From assembly GCA_947626405.1 (NCBI GenBank), contig CANQSE010000100.1, forward strand, positions 1 to 7,018: a stretch of DNA of 7,018 nucleotides. Reading direction: 5' to 3'. The DNA comes from an uncultured Acetatifactor sp. GTDB taxonomy: Bacteria > Bacillota > Clostridia > Lachnospirales > Lachnospiraceae. The notes under the pieces were generated by a model, which did no database searches, was not told the DNA's origin, and saw nothing but the letters and a program-made list of their open reading frames with translations. Positions 1-5,716 of the stretch are shown here, piece after piece. How positions within the stretch are numbered: the first letter of the stretch is position 1; every line of letters begins with the position of its first letter. Made by a program: the position numbers and the translations under genes.

Positions 1-473
1 AGGCTGATGGCGCAGACATATCCAAGAAAGATCAGGATGCGGATCGCTCCCTCCGCCAGCGCAATCAGGGAATCATTCCTCACATATTTATCAAGCAGTG
101 ACGCAAGCCAGTAGGGAAGCACCACAAAGATCCCCACCGCCAGAACAACCGAAAACACGGTGACTAATGCCATTGCCAGCCCGTCGTCCTTCTTTTCGCC
201 GCCTTCCTCCTCGTCGTAAACCGAAGCCGAAAGATTCAGACATTTCATTCCCAGCACAAGAGAATCCGCAAAGTTGAATATCCCCCTCACAAAAGGTATT
301 TTTTTAAGGATGTTCCCGTGCATCACGCCCTGATAATTCTCGTGCTCCACCGTGATTTCGCCGTTTGGCTTCCTCACGGCGACGGCGTATTTCTCCTCGT
401 TTTTCATCATAACGCCCTCCAGCACGGCCTGACCGCCGATACCGGAGTAACGGTTCCTTTTTCTTCCCGCCAT
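1..473 (-). CDS. DUF1385 family membrane protein (YqhQ-like), N-terminal part
   Basis: Seen: an open frame from ATG at 473 leftward off the window edge, giving 157 complete residues without a stop. The start has a strong Shine-Dalgarno (AGGAGG, 478-483) four bases upstream. The N-terminus carries GIGGQAVLEGVMM (residues 11-23), the hallmark of DUF1385 proteins such as Bacillus YqhQ. A basic/polar stretch follows, then an acidic linker (about 87-97, DEEEGGEKKDD), then two hydrophobic segments (about 98-120 and 136-157) that look like membrane helices. Known: family members are usually around 300 residues, so roughly half is present; their biochemical role is not established. In Clostridia the gene commonly sits between rpmE and prmC/prfA, so those may lie beyond the left edge (inference). 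A terminator lies between it and rpmE, so its expression may depend on readthrough. Confidence 0.9.
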   Translation of the reverse strand, partial: MAGRKRNRYSGIGGQAVLEGVMMKNEEKYAVAVRKPNGEITVEHENYQGVMHGNILKKIPFVRGIFNFADSLVLGMKCLNLSASVYDEEEGGEKKDDGLAMALVTVFSVVLAVGIFVVLPYWLASLLDKYVRNDSLIALAEGAIRILIFLGYVCAIS

Positions 474-477
474 AGTT

Positions 478-483
478 CCTCCT
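478..483 (-). promoter_or_regulatory. Ribosome binding site of the DUF1385 gene
   Basis: Perfect AGGAGG on the minus strand, four bases before ATG 473. It fixes this start; the family motif begins only ten residues into the product. Confidence 0.85.
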
Positions 484-506
484 CGCATTTTTACCGACAC
501 CTGAAC

Positions 507-537
507 AAAAAAGGGTGAGCCTTACACCCACCCTTTT
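507..537 (-). terminator. Rho-independent terminator after rpmE
   Basis: On the minus strand AAAAGGGTG (537-529) pairs with CACCCTTTT (517-509) around an 11-base loop, and the run of T continues to 507. The A-tract/U-tract hairpin lies 11 bp after the rpmE stop codon. It also lies only about 24 bp before the DUF1385 ribosome binding site, so it separates the two genes transcriptionally or acts as a partial terminator. Confidence 0.8.
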
Positions 538-548
538 CCCTGCGCTTC

Positions 549-752
549 TTATTGTTGTACGCCGTATTTCCTGTTGAACTTCTCAATACGTCCGTCCGCT
601 CTGGTCGTCTTCTGCTGTCCGGTATAGAATGAATGACATTTGGAGCAGACCTCCACGTGAATCTCCGGTTTTGTGGATCCGGTCACGAAAGTGTTGCCGC
701 AGTTACAGGTCACGGTAGCCTGATAATACTGGGGATGGATTCCTTCTTTCAT
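549..752 (-). CDS. rpmE: 50S ribosomal protein L31, zinc-binding (C+) type
   Basis: A 67-residue protein starting MKEGIHPQY, the canonical L31 N-terminus. Four cysteines (C16, C18, C36, C39 in TCNCG and VCSKC) form the zinc site of the C+ type of bacterial L31. Basic residues near the C-terminus ([11 protein letters not shown]) fit rRNA contact. L31 is a late-assembling protein of the large subunit near the central protuberance that bridges the two subunits (family knowledge). Start choice: a GTG nine bases upstream (761) is in frame and open, but it lies inside the Shine-Dalgarno (AGAGGTG, six bases before ATG 752), and the family starts at MKEGIHP or similar. The gene has its own promoter at 831-859 and a terminator at 507-537. 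It lies downstream of rho in the same direction. Confidence 0.95.
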   Translation of the reverse strand: MKEGIHPQYYQATVTCNCGNTFVTGSTKPEIHVEVCSKCHSFYTGQQKTTRADGRIEKFNRKYGVQQ

Positions 753-799
753 CTCTTTCACCTCTCTATGTGATAGTCTTTATATTTTGTTCTCATCCT

Positions 800-825
800 C
801 ACTGCCTATGGAACCACAGACAGCG
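800..825 (-). promoter_or_regulatory. Hairpin at the 5' end of the rpmE leader
   Basis: On the minus strand CGCTGTCTGTG (825-815) pairs with CATAGGCAGTG (810-800) around a GTTC loop: 11 pairs, three of them G-U. The predicted transcription start from the 831-859 promoter falls at about 824-825, so the hairpin would sit at the very 5' end of the mRNA, about 48 bases before the start codon. L31 leaders are known as autoregulatory elements in several bacterial groups. Whether this hairpin is one is inference; it could merely stabilise the mRNA. Confidence 0.4.
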
Positions 826-830
826 TTATA

Positions 831-859
831 ATTGTAACACAGGCTTCGCACACTGACAA
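831..859 (-). promoter_or_regulatory. Sigma-A promoter of rpmE
   Basis: Minus strand TTGTCA (859-854), 17-base spacer, TACAAT (836-831). Each hexamer matches consensus at five of six positions. Expected start is near 824, leaving a leader of about 70 bases. It lies directly after the rho stop codon, so rpmE can be expressed independently of rho. Confidence 0.7.
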
Positions 860-867
860 GACCAAAA

Positions 868-2586
868 TTAAATAAATTTATTCTTTTTTACCATCTGGAC
901 AAATTCGTTATTGTTTCTGGTGCGGGCAAACATGTCGAGAATACGGTCCGTTGCTTCGTCGGGCTTAAGGCCGTTGAGCGCACGGCGCATAACGTTTATG
1001 GCTTCAAGCTCCTCGCTGCTGAGCAGAAGATCCTCACGTCTCGTGCCCGACTTTGCGAGATCTATTGCAGGGAAAATGCGCTTCTCGGAGAGCTTGCGGT
1101 CAAGTATCATCTCCATGTTGCCCGTTCCCTTAAACTCCTCGTATACCACGTCGTCCATCTTGCTCCCCGTATCGACAAGCGCCGTGGCAAGCATGGTAAG
1201 GCTTCCGCCTTCCCGCATATTTCTCGCCGCTCCGAAAAACCTCTTTGGCATATGAAGCGCCGCCGGATCAAGACCGCCGGAAAGCGTGCGCCCGCTGGGC
1301 GGGACGACAAGGTTATAGGCTCTCGCCAGACGCGTAATGCTGTCAAGCAGTATCACGACATCCTTTTTGTGCTCCACAAGACGCTTTGCCCTCTCGATAA
1401 CCATCTCGGAAACCCTTTTATGATGCTCGGGCAGCTCGTCAAAGGTGGAGTGTATGACCTCGACGTTTCTGCCGCTTATGGCCTCCTTTATGTCTGTAAC
1501 CTCCTCAGGCCGCTCGTCGATAAGAAGAATCAGCATATTCATGTCGGGGTTAGTCTTTAAAATTGATCTTGCCACTTCCTTTAACAGAGTGGTCTTTCCT
1601 GCCTTGGGCGGAGAGACAATCATTCCTCTCTGTCCCTTTCCGACGGGACTTACAAGCGTCATGTCCTCAAACGCCATGCGCTTTGCGGATTCCTCTGTTG
1701 TATAGCCGTTTATTGTACGTATAAAAAGAAGTGCGCTGAATTTTTCCTGCTGGGTCTTTATACGCTTGTTTCCCTTCAATATGTCTCCGGTCTTTAAGCC
1801 GAAACGCCGGATCTGACTGGGTGCAACGTAAACGTCATTTTCGCCCGGCAGATAATTTTCGCAGCGTATAAACCCGTAGCCGTCCGGCATAACCTCAAGG
1901 ATGCCGCCCGCGGTACGGGTCCTGGAAACCGGCGACTGACCTTCCTGAGCCATGGATTCATTTTTTACCGCGCTCTCGCTTCTCGATGAGCCCTCGTTTC
2001 TGTATGAGCTCTCACTTCTTGATGCGCTCTCGTTTCTGTATGAGCTTTCGTTTCTGGATGAACTTTCGTTTCTTGATGCGCTCTCGTTTCTTGATGAGCC
2101 CTCGTTTCTTGATGCGCTCTCGTTTCTGGATAAGCTCTCTTTTCTGGATGAGTTCTCACTTCTGGATGAGTTCTCACTTCTGGTTGAACTCTCACTCCTG
2201 GATGAGCTTTCGTTTCTCGATGAGCTCTCACTCCTTGATGTGCTCTCGTTTCTGGATGAGCTCTCACTTCTGGATGAGCTCTCACTTCTGGATGAGCCCT
2301 CGCTCCTTGATGCGCTCTCCTGTCTCTGCGGCTCCTCCTGTTTTGCACCGTTATCCGCCCTGTAAGACGCCTCATTCCTTACCACATTCTCACGGCGGCG
2401 GACATTCCTGCGCACCTGTGCAGGTCCTTCGTTCCCTTCCTGCTCCAGCTTTTTAAGCCTCTCGTCCTCCGCAAGCATAGCTTCCACCAGCTCGGCTTTT
2501 TTCATAGCCGACGTACCCTTGAGTCCGCGGTACTTAGCCAGTTCCCTCAACTGCACCAGTGCCAATGATTCATACTTTTCTCTCAT
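868..2586 (-). CDS. rho: Transcription termination factor Rho with SR/E-rich hexapeptide repeat insert
   Basis: ATP-dependent RNA helicase that terminates transcription; 572 residues against about 420 in E. coli. Order of parts: Rho-N helical domain (about 1-43, LVQLRELAKYRGLKG); charged linker; 20 six-residue repeats (90-209); cold-shock-like primary RNA-binding domain (about 226-295, with PDGYGFIR and DVYVAPSQIRRFGLKTGD); RecA-type ATPase (about 300-572). Visible ATPase motifs are Walker A SPPKAGKTT (325-333), LIDERPEEVT (355-364), Walker B VVILLDSITRLARAYN (410-425, D415) and the secondary RNA-site region GGLDPAALHMPKRFFGAARN (437-456). All core motifs are intact, so it should be active. 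Start: ATG 2586 has AGGAGG (2597-2592) five bases upstream and begins the Rho-N domain. An in-frame ATG 31 codons earlier gives a non-family extension without a convincing ribosome site. No intrinsic terminator is visible between rho and rpmE. Confidence 0.97.
   Translation of the reverse strand: MREKYESLALVQLRELAKYRGLKGTSAMKKAELVEAMLAEDERLKKLEQEGNEGPAQVRRNVRRRENVVRNEASYRADNGAKQEEPQRQESASRSEGSSRSESSSRSESSSRNESTSRSESSSRNESSSRSESSTRSENSSRSENSSRKESLSRNESASRNEGSSRNESASRNESSSRNESSYRNESASRSESSYRNEGSSRSESAVKNESMAQEGQSPVSRTRTAGGILEVMPDGYGFIRCENYLPGENDVYVAPSQIRRFGLKTGDILKGNKRIKTQQEKFSALLFIRTINGYTTEESAKRMAFEDMTLVSPVGKGQRGMIVSPPKAGKTTLLKEVARSILKTNPDMNMLILLIDERPEEVTDIKEAISGRNVEVIHSTFDELPEHHKRVSEMVIERAKRLVEHKKDVVILLDSITRLARAYNLVVPPSGRTLSGGLDPAALHMPKRFFGAARNMREGGSLTMLATALVDTGSKMDDVVYEEFKGTGNMEMILDRKLSEKRIFPAIDLAKSGTRREDLLLSSEELEAINVMRRALNGLKPDEATDRILDMFARTRNNNEFVQMVKKNKFI
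1960..2319 (-). repeat. 20 x 18-bp in-frame tandem repeat inside rho
   Basis: Twenty consecutive 18-bp units encode Rho residues 90-209 as hexads of the form E-S/G/N-S/A/T-S/Y-R-S/N, typically ESSSRS or ESSSRN. Plus-strand unit example: GATGAGCTCTCACTTCTG. Units toward the N-terminus mostly end in Ser, those toward the C-terminus mostly in Asn, suggesting two rounds of local expansion. Each unit carries one Glu and one Arg, so the segment is near charge-neutral, hydrophilic and almost certainly disordered. No unit breaks the frame. Confidence 0.95.
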
Positions 2587-2591
2587 ACATC

Positions 2592-2597
2592 CCTCCT
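2592..2597 (-). promoter_or_regulatory. Ribosome binding site that sets the rho start
   Basis: AGGAGG on the minus strand, five bases before ATG 2586. It supports the 572-residue product over the 31-residue longer version. Confidence 0.8.
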
Positions 2598-2708
2598 GAT
2601 TTAATAGCAGTATAGTAGTTCTGAAAACTGAAACGGGAATTACAACAAGACCTGTCTCTGATGTGCCTTCTCGATTCATTGACTGGACAATCCGTCCTCT
2701 TGTTTACA

Positions 2709-2737
2709 ATTATAATACAAACCGATGAAAATAGGAA
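2709..2737 (-). promoter_or_regulatory. Candidate rho promoter
   Basis: Minus strand perfect TATAAT (2714-2709) with a weak TTCCTA (2737-2732) 17 bases upstream. It would give a leader of about 115 bases before rho, with no strong fold seen by eye. The -10 box is convincing; the -35 box matches only three of six positions. Confidence 0.45.
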
Positions 2738-2765
2738 GTCCCAATTTTTCTTTCCGAAAAAACTC

Positions 2766-2794
2766 TTGCGGCGGCGTATAAAGTATTATATATT
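2766..2794 (+). promoter_or_regulatory. Candidate malic enzyme promoter
   Basis: TTGCGG (2766-2771), 17-base spacer, TATATT (2789-2794), in an AT-rich patch within the divergent rho/malic enzyme region. It would give a leader of about 80 bases containing a small GACGG/CCGTC hairpin (2813-2826). The -35 box is weak. Confidence 0.35.
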
Positions 2795-2881
2795 TATTAA
2801 TATGTAAAGTCAGACGGCCGCCCGTCCGCACACGGAGCAGAGCATCACAGCGCAGCGCTGAAAAGAGAGGAAAGATACGCC

Positions 2882-4033
2882 ATGACAATTAACGAAAAAG
2901 CCCTTGAAATGCACGAAAAATGGAATGGAAAACTGGAAACGGTCTCAAAGAGCCCCGTAAGGACCAGGGAAGACCTTGCAATCGCCTACACGCCCGGCGT
3001 CGCCGAACCCTGCAACGTAATCGCCGCGGACAGGGAGGCCGTTTATAAATACACCATGAAATCAAACACTATCGCGGTAGTGTCGGACGGAAGCGCCGTC
3101 CTCGGCCTTGGCAACATCGGGCCATACGCCGCAATGCCCGTCATGGAGGGAAAAGCCGTGCTGTTCAAGGAGTTCGGCGGCGTAAACGCGGTTCCTATCT
3201 GCCTTGATACGCAGGACACGGAGGAGATCATAAAGGCCGTGACATGGCTCGCCCCCGGCTTCGGCGGCATCAACCTTGAGGACATAAGCGCCCCACGCTG
3301 TTTCGAGATAGAGGAAAGGCTTAAGGCGACACTCGACATACCTGTATTCCACGACGACCAGCACGGAACCGCCATCGTCGTGCTTGCGGCCATCATAAAC
3401 AGCCTGAAAATCGTGGGAAAGAAAAAGGAGGACTGCAGGGTTGTGATAAACGGCGCCGGAAGCGCCGGAGTCGCCATCGCAAAGCTTCTGCTTACATACG
3501 GTTTTCCGCACATCATTCTCTGCTCCAGAAAAGGCATCCTGTCAAAGTCCACAGAGGGCTTAAACTGGATGCAGCAGAAAATGACCGAGATCACCAACCT
3601 GGAAAATCTAAGCGGTACGCTGTCCGACGCCATGAAGGGTGCTGACATATTTGTGGGCGTCTCCGCTCCAAACACCGTCACCAAAGAGATGGTGGCATCC
3701 ATGAACAAAGATGCCGTAATCCTTGCCATGGCAAACCCCGTACCCGAGATCATGCCCGATGATGCAAAGGCGGCAGGCGCAAGGATCGTGGGAACCGGGC
3801 GCAGCGACTTTCCAAACCAGGTCAACAACGTGGTGGCGTTTCCCGGCATCTTCAGGGGAGCTTTGGAGGGACGTGCATCACAGATCACAGAGGAAATGAA
3901 GCTCGCCGCGGCGGAGACAATCGCTGCTCTCGTTCCGGATAACGAACTGAACGAAGACAACATCATGCCGGAGGCTTTCAACCCCGAAGTGGCAAGGCTT
4001 GTCGCCGAGGCAGTCAAGTCCCATATACACTGA
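2882..4033 (+). CDS. Malic enzyme (malate dehydrogenase, oxaloacetate-decarboxylating)
   Basis: Cytosolic enzyme that oxidatively decarboxylates L-malate to pyruvate and CO2 with NAD(P)H formation. The product has 383 residues, the short bacterial type without a phosphotransacetylase-like tail. N-terminal malic domain: catalytic Tyr36 in YTPGVA, catalytic Lys91 in GKAVLFKEFGG, and likely metal ligands E133/D134 (NLEDI) and D158/D159 (FHDDQHGTA). The NAD-binding domain begins with VVINGAGSAG (187-196). NPVPEI (285-290) and GTGRSDFPNQVNNVVAFPGI (304-323) are conserved. The residues after the second strand are CSRKG (214-218), with no acidic residue, which hints at NADP (inference). Start ATG 2882 has GAGAGGA (2865-2871) ten bases upstream. 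DUF4364 follows on the same strand after 115 bp; rho is divergent. Confidence 0.95.
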   Translation: MTINEKALEMHEKWNGKLETVSKSPVRTREDLAIAYTPGVAEPCNVIAADREAVYKYTMKSNTIAVVSDGSAVLGLGNIGPYAAMPVMEGKAVLFKEFGGVNAVPICLDTQDTEEIIKAVTWLAPGFGGINLEDISAPRCFEIEERLKATLDIPVFHDDQHGTAIVVLAAIINSLKIVGKKKEDCRVVINGAGSAGVAIAKLLLTYGFPHIILCSRKGILSKSTEGLNWMQQKMTEITNLENLSGTLSDAMKGADIFVGVSAPNTVTKEMVASMNKDAVILAMANPVPEIMPDDAKAAGARIVGTGRSDFPNQVNNVVAFPGIFRGALEGRASQITEEMKLAAAETIAALVPDNELNEDNIMPEAFNPEVARLVAEAVKSHIH

Positions 4034-4040
4034 TGTACTG

Positions 4041-4099
4041 ACGCCCCGAATTTTCCAGTAATTTTTAATTTGCGGACAAATTTGGGGCGTGTCCGCAAA
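4041..4099 (+). other. Two overlapping hairpins between malic enzyme and DUF4364
   Basis: Hairpin A: ACGCCCCGAATTT (4041-4053) with AAATTTGGGGCGT (4078-4090), 13 pairs, one G-U. Hairpin B: TTTGCGGACA (4069-4078) with TGTCCGCAAA (4090-4099), 10 perfect pairs. The arms alternate (A, B, A', B'), so the two are mutually exclusive or form a pseudoknot. No U-run follows either on either strand, so this is not a standard terminator. A small third hairpin, GCCGC/GCGGC (4116-4130), sits just before the DUF4364 ribosome binding site. Confidence 0.6.
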
Positions 4100-4148
4100 A
4101 TCAGGATTAAAAAATGCCGCTTACCGCGGCGAGACGGGAGAAGATCTG

Positions 4149-4661
4149 ATGCAGGATACGCTTACCTTGTACAAGCTTATCGTATTATATATATTGAATC
4201 GGGTGGATTTTCCCATTACCTTCGCCCAGGTCAGCGATTTCATGCTAAACAGGGATTACACCAACTTTCTCACCCTTAAACAGGTGGTTGACGAGCTTGC
4301 GGAATCCAACCTGATCCTGACCGAGACGATCCGCAACCGCACACATCTATCCATCACCGAGGAGGGCAGGAGCACGCTTCATTTTTTCCGCAGCCGTATC
4401 AACCCCGCAATCCTTGAGGAGATCGACGAGTATCTGCGGGAAAACGAATTTTCCCTTAGGAACGAAGTCTCCGTTCTCGGCGACTACTACAAATCCACCT
4501 CAGGTGAATACCAGGCGCATCTTGTCGCAAAAGACCACGGCGTCAGCCTGGTTGACATCACCCTCACCGTTCCCGATGAAGAAATCGCCGCAGCCATCTG
4601 CGGCAACTGGCAGAAAAAGAATACCGATATCTACAAATACCTTGTTGAACAGCTCTTTTAA
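4149..4661 (+). CDS. DUF4364 family protein, winged-helix-like
   Basis: A 170-residue soluble protein of unknown function. Its start, MQDTLTLYKLIVLYILNRVD, and the segment FPITFAQVSDFMLNRDYTNF (21-40) match the DUF4364 family of Clostridia as I recall it. Residues about 5-80 read as a winged helix: helices at 5-18, 25-34 and 42-53, then a strand-turn-strand wing (54-71, LILTETIRNRTHLSIT) and a helix from 72. The C-terminal half (about 103-145) looks like beta strands (NEVSVLGDYYKS, YQAHLVAKD, VSLVDITLTVP). A DNA-binding regulatory role is plausible but unproven. Start: ATG 4149 has GGGAG (4136-4140) eight bases upstream. An in-frame GTG at 4089 would add 20 non-family residues and overlap the hairpins. 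Its TAA overlaps the stop codon of the opposing gene. Confidence 0.88.
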   Translation: MQDTLTLYKLIVLYILNRVDFPITFAQVSDFMLNRDYTNFLTLKQVVDELAESNLILTETIRNRTHLSITEEGRSTLHFFRSRINPAILEEIDEYLRENEFSLRNEVSVLGDYYKSTSGEYQAHLVAKDHGVSLVDITLTVPDEEIAAAICGNWQKKNTDIYKYLVEQLF

Positions 4662-4675
4662 CCGTTGTGCTGTTC
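4647..4675. other. Inverted repeat at the convergent gene ends
   Basis: GAACAGC (4647-4653) and GCTGTTC (4669-4675) form a seven-pair stem with a 15-base loop containing both stop codons. There is no clear U-tract on either strand, so it is at best a weak two-way terminator or an mRNA 3'-end stabiliser. Confidence 0.4.
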
Positions 4676-5623
4676 CTCTTTAAGAGACACCTGATTTTCA
4701 TGGATGTTTACGGATTTCAGGCTCCTTAAGAAGCTCGAAATCCTGCTGTAGCCAAACTGCATGAAATCAAGCTGCTTGTATTTCTTGTGAAGCTCATTGT
4801 TAAGGATTGAAAGATTCTCTATCCTTCCGCCGTTCTTTTTGATTATCGCGCATATTTCCTTTTCAAGTTCATCCTTTGACAGCGTAGAACGCCTCTCCAC
4901 ATAATACTGGCTGGATTTCCTGTTCATATTCATGCTCACCTCGGGCAGCTCCTGGTCGATGAGCGTGCTGAGCTTTGCATATCCGTAATTTCGCACATCA
5001 AAGTCCGAAAACTTGTCGTTCAGACGACTGCCAATCCTGGACAGATCCACCTGGCTGCCGCCGTTTTCATTTATCAGCGCCAGCACAGCCTTGCGCACTT
5101 CTTCGATGGGCGTCACGTTCTGTTCGTCCGTCTCCTGGAAGTTGTTTTCCTCGGCGCTCTTGTTCTGACCGTCCACAAGGTTCAGATGAATAAAACGGTT
5201 GCACGCTCTCGTGAGCGCCACCGGCGTCTTTGACTCCCCCATTCCGAGCACAAACATGTTTTCTTCGCGCAGCCGCATTGCAAGTCTTGTGAAATCGCTG
5301 TCGCTTGTCACAAGGCAGAAGCCCTGAACCTTGTTTTTATACAGGATGTCCATGGCGTCGATAACCATTGCCATGTCGGTTGCGTTTTTGCCTGTTGTAT
5401 ATGAAAACTGCTGTACAGGCATTATCGAATATTCCAGCAGCACGCGCTCGTTCCAGCCGTTTGAGCGCGACCAGTTGCCATATATCCGCCGGTATGAGGA
5501 CAGACCGTATTTTTCCAGTTCCTCAAAAATAGTACCGACATATTTTGAGCTGATATTGTCTGAGTCAATCAGCACCGCAAACTGCATCCTCTCGTTTGGC
5601 AACAGCTCCATGAGTTCTTCCAT
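4658..5623 (-). CDS. NYN-domain putative ribonuclease with two OST-HTH/LOTUS domains
   Basis: A 321-residue soluble protein. Residues about 13-150 form a NYN (PIN-like) nuclease domain: FAVLIDSDN (15-23) with D20, ATDMAMVIDAMD (81-92) with D83, and VTSDSDF (105-111) with D108 and D110. These are the acidic metal-binding positions expected of an active RNase. An acidic linker (about 150-172) leads to two copies of the OST-HTH/LOTUS fold, about 172-232 and 248-306, each with an NGG turn and a GY-[AS]-[KR]-[LI]-S motif (NYGYAKLS, QFGYSRIS). LOTUS domains bind RNA, including G-rich RNA, in studied proteins, and eukaryotic MARF1 also combines NYN with LOTUS domains. Start ATG 5623 has AGGAG (5635-5631) seven bases upstream; an in-frame ATG 30 codons earlier lies in the intergenic hairpin region. 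It follows degV by 93 bp, probably one operon. The substrate is unknown. Confidence 0.9.
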   Translation of the reverse strand: MEELMELLPNERMQFAVLIDSDNISSKYVGTIFEELEKYGLSSYRRIYGNWSRSNGWNERVLLEYSIMPVQQFSYTTGKNATDMAMVIDAMDILYKNKVQGFCLVTSDSDFTRLAMRLREENMFVLGMGESKTPVALTRACNRFIHLNLVDGQNKSAEENNFQETDEQNVTPIEEVRKAVLALINENGGSQVDLSRIGSRLNDKFSDFDVRNYGYAKLSTLIDQELPEVSMNMNRKSSQYYVERRSTLSKDELEKEICAIIKKNGGRIENLSILNNELHKKYKQLDFMQFGYSRISSFLRSLKSVNIHENQVSLKEEQHNG

Positions 5624-5639
5624 TATTGCGCTCCTGTCC

Positions 5640-5657
5640 CCGGGATAACGATCCCGG
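5640..5657 (-). promoter_or_regulatory. Stable hairpin just before the NYN gene ribosome binding site
   Basis: CCGGGAT (5657-5651 on the minus strand) pairs with ATCCCGG (5646-5640) around a CGTT tetraloop, seven perfect pairs. It ends four bases before the AGGAG of the NYN gene, within the 93-bp degV-NYN gap. No U-run follows, so it is not a terminator. It could affect ribosome access or mark an mRNA processing point (inference). Confidence 0.5.
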
Positions 5658-5716
5658 ATTGCCGCTCCGTGCATACGGAAGCATCCACTACACCGCCCGA
5701 TTGCAAACCGCAATTT

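Noticed and set aside
304..531. Arg-rich 75-codon minus-strand frame
   Set aside because: It is an out-of-frame shadow of the DUF1385 gene start and crosses the terminator.
753..761. GTG start three codons upstream for rpmE
   Set aside because: The GTG is part of the Shine-Dalgarno AGAGGTG, and the family begins at the later Met.
1960..2319. CRISPR array
   Set aside because: The units are contiguous 18-bp coding repeats without spacers, within the rho frame.
1952..2456. Long plus-strand open frames opposite the rho repeat
   Set aside because: The 18-bp unit has no stop in several frames, so any frame stays open. The products are low-complexity (FLDELS- and FWMSSH-type repeats) and lack ribosome sites.
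2587..2679. 31-residue N-terminal extension of Rho
   Set aside because: The downstream ATG has a perfect AGGAGG and starts the Rho-N domain; the extension lies in the predicted leader.
2676..2888. 70-codon minus-strand frame in the rho/malic enzyme gap
   Set aside because: No ribosome site; it covers the promoters and the malic enzyme start, and no family resemblance is seen.
3043..4098. 351-codon minus-strand open frame opposite malic enzyme
   Set aside because: It is fully antisense to a gene with intact catalytic motifs, and the product resembles no family I know. GC-rich codon bias explains the open frame.
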